Position numbers and translations under genes: made by a program. A model generated the notes under the pieces. The model made no database searches. It saw nothing but the letters and a program-made list of their open reading frames with translations, and was not told the DNA's origin. A stretch of 64,000 bases of DNA from positions 1 through 64,000 of the forward strand of contig NZ_JACRSE010000002.1 of assembly GCF_014281055.1 (NCBI RefSeq), read 5' to 3'. Below, in pieces: positions 45,485-54,690 of the stretch. Source of the DNA: Fluviispira vulneris. Lineage in GTDB: Bacteria > Bdellovibrionota_B > Oligoflexia > Silvanigrellales > Silvanigrellaceae. Positions within the stretch are counted from its first letter, which is position 1. The number at the start of each line of letters is the position of its first letter.

Positions 45485-46318
45485 CTATTTATTTCCTGAG
45501 TTGAGCTTACTGATTTCTATGTCAACAGTATCTTTTTTGTTATATGAAATATTAGAACTACTTGGTAACTCTGCAAAAGGATCGTTTTTAATTGATGTTT
45601 TATTGGCGTTTATAGCATCCTCAAATGCAGAGAGATGTTTAGAGCGAGAGCCCGCTAAACTAAGCTCTTTATCAAGATCTGTTTTTTCAGCGCCTGTTAA
45701 TTCTGTTGATAATTTTGCTACAGCTTTTGATTTTTGCCGAGCATTGCGAATGGCTTCAAGATTTTTAGAGGATGAGTCTACGGACAATCCTGAAAGGCGA
45801 TCGTTGAGTTCTTTGATTTTTTGACTGCTGATAATATCAGCAACAGTTTCTGCTTCTTCCTTATTGAGGGAATCTATTTGTGTTTGCAGTTCTAACAGTC
45901 TAACTTTATAGCGTTCGATTGCTTGTTGCTGTTCGGTGATCTCAGCTTCTAGCTCTTTGACCCTTTGCTCATTCTTTTCAGATTTATCAGCAAGTTGAGT
46001 ATAGGCTGCTTTGTAGCGCTCATCTGGATTTTTCTTATAAAGTTCTATTGCACCAGCCATTTTTTGTTGAAGTTCTTCAGATTCTTTAGATATCTTTTTA
46101 ACTTCTTCTGCTTTCATTTCACGAATTCGAATGAGTTCTGCAACGGCTTCACGCATTTCTTGGTAATCTTTGCTCCAATCTTCTTTTGTTTTGCGAAATT
46201 GTGAGCGGATGGCATCGGCATTGGATGTAACCATTTTGTCAGTCATCCTTTGTGTTTTACCTTCTGCAAGTCCGAATGCACTTGAAAAAAAACGCCCTAA
46301 GCTATCTAAAAAACCCAT
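45485..46318 (-). CDS. PspA/IM30-like coiled-coil protein
   Basis: From ATG 46318 (GGAGG upstream) a 277-residue protein. It starts 'MGFLDSLGRFFSSAFGLAEGKTQRMTDKMV' and continues as long helices with heptads ('ELEAEITEQQQAIERYKVRLLELQTQIDSL'), like the PspA hairpin, then a Ser/Lys-rich tail. PspA/IM30 proteins bind and protect the inner membrane. Identity is moderate; a plain coiled-coil protein is possible. Its neighbours include scpB and an enoyl-CoA hydratase. Confidence 0.65.
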   Translation of the reverse strand: MGFLDSLGRFFSSAFGLAEGKTQRMTDKMVTSNADAIRSQFRKTKEDWSKDYQEMREAVAELIRIREMKAEEVKKISKESEELQQKMAGAIELYKKNPDERYKAAYTQLADKSEKNEQRVKELEAEITEQQQAIERYKVRLLELQTQIDSLNKEEAETVADIISSQKIKELNDRLSGLSVDSSSKNLEAIRNARQKSKAVAKLSTELTGAEKTDLDKELSLAGSRSKHLSAFEDAINANKTSIKNDPFAELPSSSNISYNKKDTVDIEISKLNSGNK

Positions 46319-46437
46319 ATTTTCCTCCAAAATTCCTATTTTCCCCCGATTCGTAGTCCGTCTCAGTGGCGAGTTGCTCGGAATAATACCAGCCATTTTT
46401 AATTCTGTTAAGGATCCAATTTAATTTCTAACTTTAT

Positions 46438-47127
46438 TTAAGATTCATCATTTTCTGAATATCCAATGTCTTCTACAGAGGGAGGAGTCTCTTCTTTTTC
46501 CTCAAGAGAATTTAAAGCAAGAGCAGCTTTTTTCTGTTCATCCAGGTTTAATTGGAGGGAGCGTAAGTTTGGCAATTCATTAAGACTTGTGAGGCCAAAA
46601 ACTTCTAAAAATTTTGCCGTTGTTTTGTATTCCAATGGATTGCCAACTTCTTTGCGAGTACCAGATGCATAGATAAGATCTTTTTCTTTTAGTGTTTGGA
46701 CAATTGAAGAGCTATCTACTTGCCTTAAAGCATTGATTTGTGCGCGGGTCACAGGTTGCCGGTAAGCAACGATCGCTAGAGTTTCAAGGGCATTTTTGCT
46801 TAATGAACGTGCTTTTCCTGCATATTGTTTTTTTATTAATGGTAAATGTTCTTCGCGTGTTCTTATTTGGTATTTGTGATTTACCTCAACGAGTTCAAAT
46901 GCTCTGTGCTCATAATCGAGGGCTATCGCTCGCAATGCCATGCGCACATCCGATAGAGAAACTTCCCCAATCCAAGAGCGAATTTCACCCGCTTCCAAAG
47001 CTGAATCGGCAACGAATAAAATAGCTTCAACTCTTGTTTTTAGAATATCGAAAGCAGATTTTGTATAGATACTGCTTTCTTTTTTGGGAAGTTTTTCTGC
47101 GTTTTGTAATAAGTTTTCTTCTTCCAT
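46438..47127 (-). CDS. scpB: Segregation and condensation protein B
   Basis: A 229-residue ScpB with two winged-helix domains: 'TRVEAILFVADSALEAGEIRSWIGEVSLSDVRMAL' and 'LSKNALETLAIVAYRQPVTRAQINALRQVDSSSIVQTLKEKDLI' with 'VGNPLEYKTTAKFLEVFGLTSLNELP'. It binds ScpA in the condensin complex. The acidic N- and C-terminal extensions are longer than usual. It is far from scpA in this genome. Confidence 0.95.
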   Translation of the reverse strand: MEEENLLQNAEKLPKKESSIYTKSAFDILKTRVEAILFVADSALEAGEIRSWIGEVSLSDVRMALRAIALDYEHRAFELVEVNHKYQIRTREEHLPLIKKQYAGKARSLSKNALETLAIVAYRQPVTRAQINALRQVDSSSIVQTLKEKDLIYASGTRKEVGNPLEYKTTAKFLEVFGLTSLNELPNLRSLQLNLDEQKKAALALNSLEEKEETPPSVEDIGYSENDES

Positions 47128-47160
47128 AATTTCCTAATGCTTAATTAATTTTCTTTTTTG

Positions 47161-47691
47161 CTATGCTCTTTTTTTTTGAGTTTTTTTTTCAGGGATAACT
47201 TGAGCATCTATAATATTTCTTTCAGAAATACGTTTTTTCGCATCAGAAATGAGTGTTTGACCAATATTTTTTTTGAAATTTTTAAATGCTTCAAGACTTG
47301 TTGGTGCATTATTTAATAAAACACTATTTACATACTTAACGATGGGTAAAAGATTTTTACCATTGTTGTGTTCAACGAGCATTTTGGTAATTTCTGTTCT
47401 CACTTCTTCTGTTGCTTGGTCCTGAGGCTGTCCTTTTAAAATATTTTTAACAGCAGAAGCCACTATCTTTTCTATTTCTACATTTGTTTTTTGTCCGAGA
47501 TCATTGGCTTTACCAAGTAAAACATTGATTTCCTCTTTCGAAAAAGAACGGGCAGAGTCCACCGCTTTGCGGGCAAAATCGAGGACGGCTTTTGGATGCA
47601 GATTCTCTTGGTTTTTTTTGAACGTATCGACGATTGAAGCAGAATTAATATTTTTAATATTGCTTATTAAAGCGCTAAATTTGCTTTCCAT
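47161..47691 (-). CDS. Hypothetical helical protein (phasin-like?)
   Basis: A 176-residue soluble, mostly helical protein ('AVLDFARKAVDSARSFSKEEINVLLGKANDLGQKTNVEIEKIVASAVKNIL') ending in a Lys-rich tail. It is 33 bases upstream of scpB. The composition recalls phasins or PHA granule/chromosome-associated helical proteins, but no motif proves this. I do not recognise the family. Confidence 0.55.
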   Translation of the reverse strand: MESKFSALISNIKNINSASIVDTFKKNQENLHPKAVLDFARKAVDSARSFSKEEINVLLGKANDLGQKTNVEIEKIVASAVKNILKGQPQDQATEEVRTEITKMLVEHNNGKNLLPIVKYVNSVLLNNAPTSLEAFKNFKKNIGQTLISDAKKRISERNIIDAQVIPEKKTQKKRA

Positions 47692-47825
47692 TTCATCATT
47701 CCTTGTGTTTTTAGCAAGCTTCCGCCGAGCACACTTACCTGACAGTTACTATTGCTGAGAAACTAAACCTCTAAGTATTCTCATACACCAAAACAGCGCA
47801 TCATCAAATGACTAAATTGATGATT

Positions 47826-48791
47826 TTACAGATTTAATTTTATCTGTTTTCCTCTCAATCCATTTTGAAAATCTAGTGCAGAGATGACTTTTTTTCCGGG
47901 AAGCTGCATTTCTAGTATTTCAAGGATTTGGGAGTCTCCACAGCAAATATTTAACGACTTTTGTGTAAAAATCAAATCACCTTTTTTCATTTTTGTTAAG
48001 TTTTCAGAAACTCGGGTGGTAATGATTTTCATCTCTATAGATTCATCGTTCAAAATAAATGAAGATTTTGTATTTGGCCAGCCTGCAAAGGCACGAACTT
48101 TGTTATGGAGCGTCAAAGCAGGTTGGGAGAAGTCGAGAATACTTTCTTCAACTTTAATTTTATCTGCATGAGTTGCTTTTGAGTGGTCTTGCTCTTGTGC
48201 AATTAATGAATTCGAAAAAAGTTTGGGCAGGGTTTTTAGGAGTAGATGTGCACCTTTTTCAAATAAAATATTGAGTAGTTCTGGAGCTTTTATTGAATCA
48301 TTCAATTCATATTCTTCCTGAGCAGCTATAGGACCTGCGTCCATAGCTGCTACTGAAAACAAGATGCTCACACCTGTCTTACTCACTCCATCAGCAAGTG
48401 CTCTTTGGACGGGAGATGCTCCTCTGTAAAGAGGCAAAAGGCTTGGATGAATATTTAAGGTTCCATATTTAGGAACTTCTAAAAATGTTTTGGGCAAATA
48501 ATTTCCATAAGCAGCTGTTACACAAAGATCTGGTTTTAAAGCTTGTATCGTAGCTATAAATTCTGGGTCTTTTGCGGATTGAGGGGTGAGAACGGGTATA
48601 CCACTTTCAAGAGCCAGTTTATGTGTAGGTGAAGGAGTTTCCCCTTTTCCACGCGTAGAACGGCTTGGTGGTTGGCTCACAACGAGAATAACTTTCAAAA
48701 ATTGCTGGGCTTCGAGTAGAATTCGCAGAGCAATTTCTGCTACCTGTGGGGTTCCAAGGAAGACAATTTTTTTTCGGTTATCTGTATGCAT
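47826..48791 (-). CDS. fmt: Methionyl-tRNA formyltransferase
   Basis: A 321-residue Fmt that formylates initiator Met-tRNA. Visible: 'IVFLGTPQVAEIALRIL', 'PPSRSTRGKGETPSPTHKLALE' (tRNA-contact loop), 'AAYGNYLPKTFLEVPKYGTLNIHPSLLPLYRGASPVQRAL' (Asn-His catalytic residues and SLLPxxRGAxPV) and 'MDAGPIAAQE' (catalytic Asp). The C-terminal domain has 'NKVRAFAGWPNT'. The def gene, usually adjacent, is absent. Confidence 0.96.
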   Translation of the reverse strand: MHTDNRKKIVFLGTPQVAEIALRILLEAQQFLKVILVVSQPPSRSTRGKGETPSPTHKLALESGIPVLTPQSAKDPEFIATIQALKPDLCVTAAYGNYLPKTFLEVPKYGTLNIHPSLLPLYRGASPVQRALADGVSKTGVSILFSVAAMDAGPIAAQEEYELNDSIKAPELLNILFEKGAHLLLKTLPKLFSNSLIAQEQDHSKATHADKIKVEESILDFSQPALTLHNKVRAFAGWPNTKSSFILNDESIEMKIITTRVSENLTKMKKGDLIFTQKSLNICCGDSQILEILEMQLPGKKVISALDFQNGLRGKQIKLNL

Positions 48792-48896
48792 AAGTTTAAT
48801 AACTCTAATTAATAATTAAGAAAAAAGCACTAAAATGAGGTGCTGAACGCTACTTTAGCTGAATATTTGCTATTGTTAAAGGGTGTCAAGGCTTTT

Positions 48897-49409
48897 TTAA
48901 AATAATTCTGTTTTATGGTGTCTTAATAAAGTCGCTTCATTAATTTTAAGATCATTTTCGACCAGTTCTCGCCAAAAATTTCTGTTAAAATAATCGACGT
49001 GTGGCACTGAAAAATCGGGTGCTTTTTTAAATGGAAAAGGAGTGCAATCTGCAAATTCTTGCGAATCGTTCCTTGCGCAAAAGAGGAGATCAATATCGAG
49101 ATTGCGAGGCATCCATCTGCGTTCTCTGGAATGGCCGAGGAAATTTTCAATTTCTACAATAATATTATATAGTTCGTCGGGCTGAAGATCAGATTCAACG
49201 AGACAAACAAAGTTCAAATAATTTTCGTGATCATCTGTCTTGTAAAGCGTATGGACAAGTGGTTTTGTCTCAATCCACTCCGTTTGAGAGATTATTTTTA
49301 TTTTTTTATTGAGTAATTCTATGGCATTATGGAAATTTTTTCTTCTGTCTCCCAGATTTGAGCCAAAGGCTAGAATGTATTTAAATGCAAGTTTATTACT
49401 GCTTTTCAT
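48897..49409 (-). CDS. folK: 2-amino-4-hydroxy-6-hydroxymethyldihydropteridine pyrophosphokinase
   Basis: A 170-residue HPPK of folate synthesis, transferring pyrophosphate from ATP to the pterin. Motifs: 'ILAFGSNLGDRRKNFHNAIELL', 'YLNFVCLVESDLQPDELYNIIVEIENFLGHSRERRWMPRNLDIDLLF' (RW.PRxLDIDLL with two metal-binding Asp) and 'VPHVDYFNRNFW'. ATG 49409 is preferred over the start at 49427, which would lie inside the upstream terminator. It follows rpmH and has no obvious Shine-Dalgarno sequence. Confidence 0.93.
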   Translation of the reverse strand: MKSSNKLAFKYILAFGSNLGDRRKNFHNAIELLNKKIKIISQTEWIETKPLVHTLYKTDDHENYLNFVCLVESDLQPDELYNIIVEIENFLGHSRERRWMPRNLDIDLLFCARNDSQEFADCTPFPFKKAPDFSVPHVDYFNRNFWRELVENDLKINEATLLRHHKTELF

Positions 49410-49425
49410 AACAAGAATTGAATCC

Positions 49426-49460
49426 AAAAAAAAAGACGCAAATGAATGCGTCTTTTTAAG
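49426..49460 (-). terminator. rpmH rho-independent terminator
   Basis: Stem AAAAGACGCA / TGCGTCTTTT (49431-49440 and 49447-49456, six-base loop) followed on the minus strand by a run of T. It lies between rpmH and folK, 16 bases before the folK start. Confidence 0.85.
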
Positions 49461-49476
49461 CTTGTAAATGGCTTAT

Positions 49477-49629
49477 TTACTTAGAGTAAACAGTTGCCGC
49501 AAGTTGAGTGCGACCTTTTGAACGGCGACGTTTGATAACATTGCGTCCATTTTTGGTTGCCATGCGTGCACGGAAGCCGTGTTTGCGTTTACGAACTTTA
49601 TTGCTAGGTTGAAATGTTCTTTTACTCAT
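49477..49629 (-). CDS. rpmH: 50S ribosomal protein L34
   Basis: A 50-residue L34, found by reading the minus strand. It starts [19 protein letters not shown], followed by [17 protein letters not shown] and a short tail '[12 protein letters not shown]'. GAGAGGA lies upstream of the ATG at 49629. The family's rpmH-rnpA order is broken: the next gene on this strand is folK after a terminator, and no rnpA is nearby. Confidence 0.96.
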   Translation of the reverse strand: MSKRTFQPSNKVRKRKHGFRARMATKNGRNVIKRRRSKGRTQLAATVYSK

Positions 49630-49839
49630 AGTGAAAATCCTCTCAAGTCACAGGAATCCTGTTGCTAGCACAAGCCTAAAGTTAGCGCAAGAGTAAAATT
49701 TAAAAATTGCGAAAAGGGAATTATTCTACTTTATGAGTTGCTAAGCGAAGATAGTTTTTGACATTGTTGTATCCTGTGGCATAGCTTGTTTTCCTGATGC
49801 GTTAACATCATTTTACTTTAGTACGAAAGAGATTTAAAA

Positions 49840-50976
49840 ATGGTTTTTAGAAAAAGAGAAGAGCGTTCACCTAAGAGAGAAGAACGTGTTGGCAAAGCGA
49901 AACAATCTTCAAGGTCACAAAGGGGTGAAAAGCCTTCCTTTTCAAGAGTATCAGCACGTAAAAGCGATGATTCTTATAAAAAACCACAAAAAACTGAAAG
50001 ATCAAGCCGTACGGAAAGACCTGTAAGAACAGAGCGTTCGAGTAGAACTGAAAGACCTGTTCGCACAGAAAGACCACAAAATCCAAGAAGTCGTTTTACC
50101 CGTGAGGCAAAAGAAGGACGTAGCAATCTCGAGAAATCAGTAAACTTTGCAAAAAGACCTGAAAGAAGAGAACGCACAAACGACAGAGCGCCACGTGAGC
50201 TCTTCATTTGGGGAAGAAGGACAGTCGAAGCATTTTTGTCCAATTTACATCAAAATAAAGAAATCGATAATCAAAAATATACACTCCACATCATTGTAGA
50301 CAAAGCGGGCAAGGCTCCTTCACAGTTAAAACCAGCAGTCGAATCTTCACAATTGCTTGGTATCAAAGTTATTCCGCACACTTCAGCAGAAGAAACCTGG
50401 CCTCTTGCCGATGCTGCAGAAGATTTAAACCACCAACGCGTTTGTCTCAAAATTCCAGAATATCCTACCCAAAATATCGTTGATGCAATTGAATTTATTA
50501 AGAGTGCAAACGAAAATTCAGAGCATGGCTGTGTCGGACTTGTGCTCGATCAAATCCAAGATCCACGTAATTTTGGTGCGATTATACGCAGTGCAGCTTT
50601 CTTTGGACTTAAATTTATCGTTTATGGCAACGATAGACAGGCTGATATCACTTCCCTCGTATTAAAAACTTCAGCAGGAGGAGCCTTCTCAATTGCTCTT
50701 ATTCCAACTGTGAATATCAATCGCGCGCTTATTCAACTAAAAGAAGCGGGTTCATGGATTGCGGGAGCCGCATTAAGCGAAGAAGCAACTTCTTTAAATG
50801 ACCTACCAAAAGACAGAACTTGGGTTGCGGTCATGGGGAATGAAGGCAAAGGTTTGCGCAATGAAGTTATTAAAAACTGTGATTATGTCGTAAAAATACC
50901 AGGTGGACATGGTACAGTAGACTCTCTCAACGTAAGCGTGGCGACAGGCGTATTGGTGCATTCACTCAATAAATAA
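49840..50976 (+). CDS. rlmB: 23S rRNA 2'-O-methyltransferase, TrmH/SpoU family, with long basic N-terminus
   Basis: A 378-residue SpoU-family methyltransferase. The catalytic part (about 120-378) shows 'FIWGRRTVEAFLSN', 'GCVGLVLDQIQDPRNFGAIIRSAAFFG' (motif 1, with catalytic Arg), 'WVAVMGNEGKGLRNEVIKNCDYVVKIPGGHGTVDSLNVSVATGVLVH' (motifs 2 and 3). The trefoil knot enzyme RlmB methylates G2251 of 23S rRNA; other TrmH paralogues cannot be ruled out. The first ~118 residues are a disordered Arg/Ser/Glu-rich extension with repeats, not usual in the family. It is ten bases upstream of pgeF. Confidence 0.9.
   Translation: MVFRKREERSPKREERVGKAKQSSRSQRGEKPSFSRVSARKSDDSYKKPQKTERSSRTERPVRTERSSRTERPVRTERPQNPRSRFTREAKEGRSNLEKSVNFAKRPERRERTNDRAPRELFIWGRRTVEAFLSNLHQNKEIDNQKYTLHIIVDKAGKAPSQLKPAVESSQLLGIKVIPHTSAEETWPLADAAEDLNHQRVCLKIPEYPTQNIVDAIEFIKSANENSEHGCVGLVLDQIQDPRNFGAIIRSAAFFGLKFIVYGNDRQADITSLVLKTSAGGAFSIALIPTVNINRALIQLKEAGSWIAGAALSEEATSLNDLPKDRTWVAVMGNEGKGLRNEVIKNCDYVVKIPGGHGTVDSLNVSVATGVLVHSLNK
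49993..50064 (+). repeat. Two tandem 36-nt coding repeats in rlmB
   Basis: Residues 52-63 and 64-75 are the same 12-mer, TERSSRTERPVR, followed by a partial third copy (TERP). The nucleotides differ at several third positions, so the duplication is not recent. Confidence 0.85.
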
Positions 50977-50986
50977 TGTTGGTTTT

Positions 50987-51922
50987 ATGCAAATTTTAGT
51001 TTCTTTAAACTTAAATGATTATCCAACTTATATCCCTCATTCTTTTGTACAGCGGTTTTTGCCAAAGACCGTTGTAGTAAAAGAGTCTCCCTTTTCTAAA
51101 GATTCTAATAAAAATATTCCAGTTTCTGGGCTCAATTGCTCAATTTCTTATACTTTAAATGAACCATTAACAAGTTCCTATGTATTAAAAGCATGTCACA
51201 GCAATCGGGTGGTGCCTGCGGGGGATAATAGCGAAGCCGATGCACATTATATTTGCTTTGAAAAGTCTTCATCTTTAGAGCATTTACATGCGATAAAAGA
51301 AAATTTAGCAATTCGCACAGCCGATTGTCTAGCGGTGGCTTTCTGCTTTGAAGATAAGAATTGCTTTATTGGGGCATTAGCACATGCGGGTTGGCGGGGT
51401 TTGAGTTCAGGAATCTTACAAAACACTTTTGATAAAATTATGCAAGAAGCTTTGCGACTTGGTTATAAAGTGCAAGATTTTTTGCAAAATCTGCATATAC
51501 ATATCGCCCCCGCAATATTTGCAGTCAGTTATGAATGTGGAGAAGATGTTTTGCAGGCATTGATGCAACACAAAGATCTTCTCTTGCAAAAGTATCAAAA
51601 CCAAGATTCCTTGAACGATCTTTATCTGGAGCTGATTGATTTCAAAAAGGATAAATCTTTTAAGAGTTTGATTGAAACTAAGCACAACTCCTTAACTTCA
51701 ATTAATAGCAATACAGTAAAAATTTTTCCCGATCTGCAGCTGCTTGCTGCACTCGAATGTGTGATTTCAGGGATACCTGAACGAAACATTGAGATTTTAC
51801 GAGAGAATACGTATAGTCATCCAGTCCTATTTAGTTTTCGAGAAGCGACTCACAAAAAGACTGATAAAAGTCTTCGCCAATGGACACATCTTAGACTCCC
51901 CTTGGTAAATCGAGATTTATAA
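50987..51922 (+). CDS. pgeF: Peptidoglycan editing factor PgeF / purine nucleoside phosphorylase-like (DUF152)
   Basis: A 311-residue laccase-domain protein with the metal-binding motifs 'CHSNRV' (His), 'IRTADCLAVAF' (Cys) and 'ALAHAGWRGLSSGIL' (His). Family members are zinc enzymes acting on purine nucleosides, and PgeF removes misincorporated L-Ser from peptidoglycan precursors. There is an insert of ~50 residues between the last motif and the C-terminus. It follows rlmB after ten bases. Confidence 0.88.
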   Translation: MQILVSLNLNDYPTYIPHSFVQRFLPKTVVVKESPFSKDSNKNIPVSGLNCSISYTLNEPLTSSYVLKACHSNRVVPAGDNSEADAHYICFEKSSSLEHLHAIKENLAIRTADCLAVAFCFEDKNCFIGALAHAGWRGLSSGILQNTFDKIMQEALRLGYKVQDFLQNLHIHIAPAIFAVSYECGEDVLQALMQHKDLLLQKYQNQDSLNDLYLELIDFKKDKSFKSLIETKHNSLTSINSNTVKIFPDLQLLAALECVISGIPERNIEILRENTYSHPVLFSFREATHKKTDKSLRQWTHLRLPLVNRDL

Positions 51923-52050
51923 GGAGATTCTCATTTTTTGGCAGCTTTGCGAGCATGATTTGTCTTGCTCAATAAAATAGAACCGTGTTAGCTCTCACAC
52001 TTATGGTACGTTTGGCTGAAAAGCTTGACTCGACAGGAGAACAAAAGCAA

Positions 52051-52467
52051 ATGAATGAAGTTTCGAACATTGCCTATCGTTATGCAGCTCTTTTGTATGG
52101 TATTATAGCAGCATATTTCTGGTATATTTTTTATTCACTTTGGGTCTTTCTCGGAAAGCATTATTTCCCACAAAATGTATCAAGTATTTTTAGTCTTCAG
52201 AATCACAATTTTACGACTGTAAGTATAGTTGTAGCAACGGTTTTAACTTTGTTAGTGACTGTTGGTTTAATTCTGAATAAAAAGTTAAAGACATTCATAG
52301 TTGATGTTGGGGATGAGCTTTCTCGCGTTGCATGGCCAACTTTTAAAGAAGCGCAAAAAACCACTGCGATCGTTATTGCTTTGGTTATCGTTGCATCTAT
52401 TGTGCTTTTTTTAGCGGACACTGTCTTTTTAAAGATAATTAATTTAATTATGTCTACAGCAGCATAA
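52051..52467 (+). CDS. secE: Protein translocase subunit SecE
   Basis: From ATG 52051 (AGGAGA ten bases upstream, better than starts at 51985 or 52003) a 138-residue SecE with three membrane helices. The signature 'FIVDVGDELSRVAWPTFKEAQKTTAIVIALVIVAS' precedes the last helix. SecE clamps SecY in the inner-membrane translocon. It is 33 bases upstream of nusG, the standard pair. No tRNA-Trp gene was found before it. Confidence 0.92.
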   Translation: MNEVSNIAYRYAALLYGIIAAYFWYIFYSLWVFLGKHYFPQNVSSIFSLQNHNFTTVSIVVATVLTLLVTVGLILNKKLKTFIVDVGDELSRVAWPTFKEAQKTTAIVIALVIVASIVLFLADTVFLKIINLIMSTAA

Positions 52468-52500
52468 TAATAGAGTATAATTTTTGAGGAAAAAAAACTC

Positions 52501-53121
52501 ATGGTAGAACACAAAACAAATGAAACAGACGCATCCACTGCGCCATCTTCTTTTTCTCATGAAAGATTCAAATGGTATGCTGTTTTGACACAGTCAGGTA
52601 TGGAAAAGAAAGCAAAAGCAACGCTTGAAGAGCGTATTAAAAAGTTAAAAATGACCGATTATTTTGGCCAAATTTTAATTCCAACCATGACTATCGAAAA
52701 AATCGACGAAAGTGGAAAGAAAAAGAAGGTTGAGCAGAAAATGATGCCTGGCTATCTATTTGTTCAAATGGATCCTGTGCATAAAGCTACTTTTGGCTGT
52801 GTGAAAGACACACCAAAAATATCTTCATTTATAGGTTCTGCAGCCAACCAAGATCCAAAACCCGTGCCCGATGAAGAAATCAGCCGTATCTTTAACCGTG
52901 CTGCAGAAGCCACCAAGGCATCGCCTGCTAAACCTGTCACAGCCTTCGAAAAAGGTGAAAAGGTTAAAGTTATTGATGGGCCATTTACAAACTTTGTGGG
53001 TGATATTGACGAAGTTAAGGCTGACAAGATGAAATTGCGCTTACTTATTTCTGTGTTTGGTCGTGCAACTCCAGTTGAACTTGAATTCAGTAAGGTTGAA
53101 AAACTCAAAGACGGTGAGTGA
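52501..53121 (+). CDS. nusG: Transcription termination/antitermination protein NusG
   Basis: A 206-residue NusG. The NGN domain holds 'KWYAVLTQSGMEKKAKATLEERIKK', 'FGQILIPTM', 'KMMPGYLFVQMD', 'VKDTPKISSFIG', and the KOW domain 'FEKGEKVKVIDGPFTNFVGDIDEV' with 'LLISVFGRATPVELEFSKVEKL'. It couples RNA polymerase to Rho or ribosomes. It starts with a 16-residue Thr/Ser-rich extension. A strong terminator follows, so the usual rplK-rplA are not in this operon. Confidence 0.95.
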   Translation: MVEHKTNETDASTAPSSFSHERFKWYAVLTQSGMEKKAKATLEERIKKLKMTDYFGQILIPTMTIEKIDESGKKKKVEQKMMPGYLFVQMDPVHKATFGCVKDTPKISSFIGSAANQDPKPVPDEEISRIFNRAAEATKASPAKPVTAFEKGEKVKVIDGPFTNFVGDIDEVKADKMKLRLLISVFGRATPVELEFSKVEKLKDGE

Positions 53122-53153
53122 TTTAAGAATTATTTTACCTTTCATATAACAAA

Positions 53154-53194
53154 AATAAAGACCCCGACTTTAAAAGTTGGGGTCTTTATTTTTT
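53154..53194 (+). terminator. secE-nusG rho-independent terminator
   Basis: A 17-bp stem with a G-U pair (arms 53154-53170 and 53174-53190, loop TAA, core GACCCC/GGGGTC) followed by T residues. It lies 32 bases after the nusG stop. Confidence 0.92.
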
Positions 53195-53310
53195 AATAAA
53201 TAATAATTATTTAATTATTAAATTAGGACTTGAAAAAAAGTATAATTTAGTGAAATATAAATTTCTAAATTGTTTTAAATACAAACAAAAACCAAATAAG
53301 AGGATTTTTA

Positions 53311-54552
53311 ATGGAAATATCTCAGTATTTAAATAAAAATTATAAAGACCATTATATAATTACAGTTTATTACTTTATCAGTCATTTAACGTTTTTTGGT
53401 TTTCTATTTTCGCTTGTGCTGATATTAGCGAATCGTAATTTGAGTCCAGACTTTATAGCTTTATCGTCATTAACGTATACAATTACCTATCGATCCGCAA
53501 AATTATTGTTATCCTATTATTTAGATAGCATTGAACCAGAGATAGGCATCGCTTTGGGATCTCTTATCGTTACTCTTGGTTTTATTGTTTACTATTTTTC
53601 TCAATCTAATGTATTCATTTTTACTTCTATCTTACTGATAGGATTAGGCGTGTCTATAACAAGCACTGCGAGTAAAGTTTTCTCATTTCGGATTGCTGAA
53701 AAAGCTAAAAATAAGAGCAGTATTTTTTCTCTGATTTTAACTTCTGTTAATATTGCAGGGGCGATTTCTCAACCGGGTGCGATATTGTTGTTGAATAATA
53801 ATCAGGAAAGTTTACTTATTATTCTATTTATTGCTTGCATGACAATCCTTATGGTTATTTTTACAATATTGGCTATTAAGAATCCAAAAAATAACAAATT
53901 AACGAACGCGAAAGATAAAAATATAGCTATCTATTTTAATTTTTTAAAGAATAGATCTTTCTTGCTTGTTGCTTTCAATTTTTTCATATTATATTTTATG
54001 TATGGACAAATTTATAACACGATAGCTTATCATATTGGCAACACTTTGCATAGAAAAGAATTACTAGCTTCATATTATTTCTTTATTTCAATTATAATAA
54101 TTTCACTGCAAATTGTTGTAACGAATATAACTGATAAACTAGATAAAGGAGATCCATATAAAAATTTATATCGCTCTTCATTTTTTTATTGCATAGCATT
54201 CTTGCTGATTTATTATAATTGCGCAGATTATATCTTTGCTGCGGCAATTATTTTTCTAATCGCTCTTGCAGAAATACTTTTTTGCCCAGCACTCGATGTC
54301 CTCTCTCTCAATATCTGTGGGTCTGAAAATAAAGCGATTTGGGTCAGTTTACTCTCTTTGAGCATGGCTTTGGGTGAGTCGCTTGGTGGTGGCTTTGGCA
54401 TATGGATCTATGGCAGGCTACAAAATAGCAATGATTATTGGCTTTATCTCTCTATCGCAACGTTTATCGTGACAATTTATATTTATTTTTCAAGGTATTT
54501 AATCAGTCCAATGAAGATCCGAGAAAAAAACGAGGGATTGCCAGCATTTTGA
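53311..54552 (+). CDS. Major facilitator superfamily transporter
   Basis: A 413-residue integral membrane protein with about twelve hydrophobic helices, in two halves joined by a charged loop near 190-210. The segment 'ISSTASKVFSFRIAEKAKNKSSIFSLILTSVNIAGAISQPGAI' is typical of MFS helices 4-5, and 'ALGESLGGGFGIWIYGRLQ' recalls helix 11. Substrate unknown; peptide or drug efflux are both possible. It stands alone, AAGAGGA before the ATG. Confidence 0.85.
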   Translation: MEISQYLNKNYKDHYIITVYYFISHLTFFGFLFSLVLILANRNLSPDFIALSSLTYTITYRSAKLLLSYYLDSIEPEIGIALGSLIVTLGFIVYYFSQSNVFIFTSILLIGLGVSITSTASKVFSFRIAEKAKNKSSIFSLILTSVNIAGAISQPGAILLLNNNQESLLIILFIACMTILMVIFTILAIKNPKNNKLTNAKDKNIAIYFNFLKNRSFLLVAFNFFILYFMYGQIYNTIAYHIGNTLHRKELLASYYFFISIIIISLQIVVTNITDKLDKGDPYKNLYRSSFFYCIAFLLIYYNCADYIFAAAIIFLIALAEILFCPALDVLSLNICGSENKAIWVSLLSLSMALGESLGGGFGIWIYGRLQNSNDYWLYLSIATFIVTIYIYFSRYLISPMKIREKNEGLPAF

Positions 54553-54690
54553 GCTAATGTCTTATTAGACCCAACTCATACCAAAATGCTTAAATATAGT
54601 GTAATTTAAATAAATGGAAATTAATTTTCATTGCTAGAAAAAATTAAATCTTCTAGCAGTATGAATATAAAGATTTTTGGAATTTTTTTT

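Noticed and set aside
49993-50064. Tandem repeat considered as a CRISPR or VNTR array
   Set aside because: There are no spacers, and it is a two-copy protein-coding repeat inside rlmB.
51923-52050. tRNA-Trp gene before secE
   Set aside because: The region has no cloverleaf-compatible sequence; it only holds upstream in-frame starts and the ribosome site.
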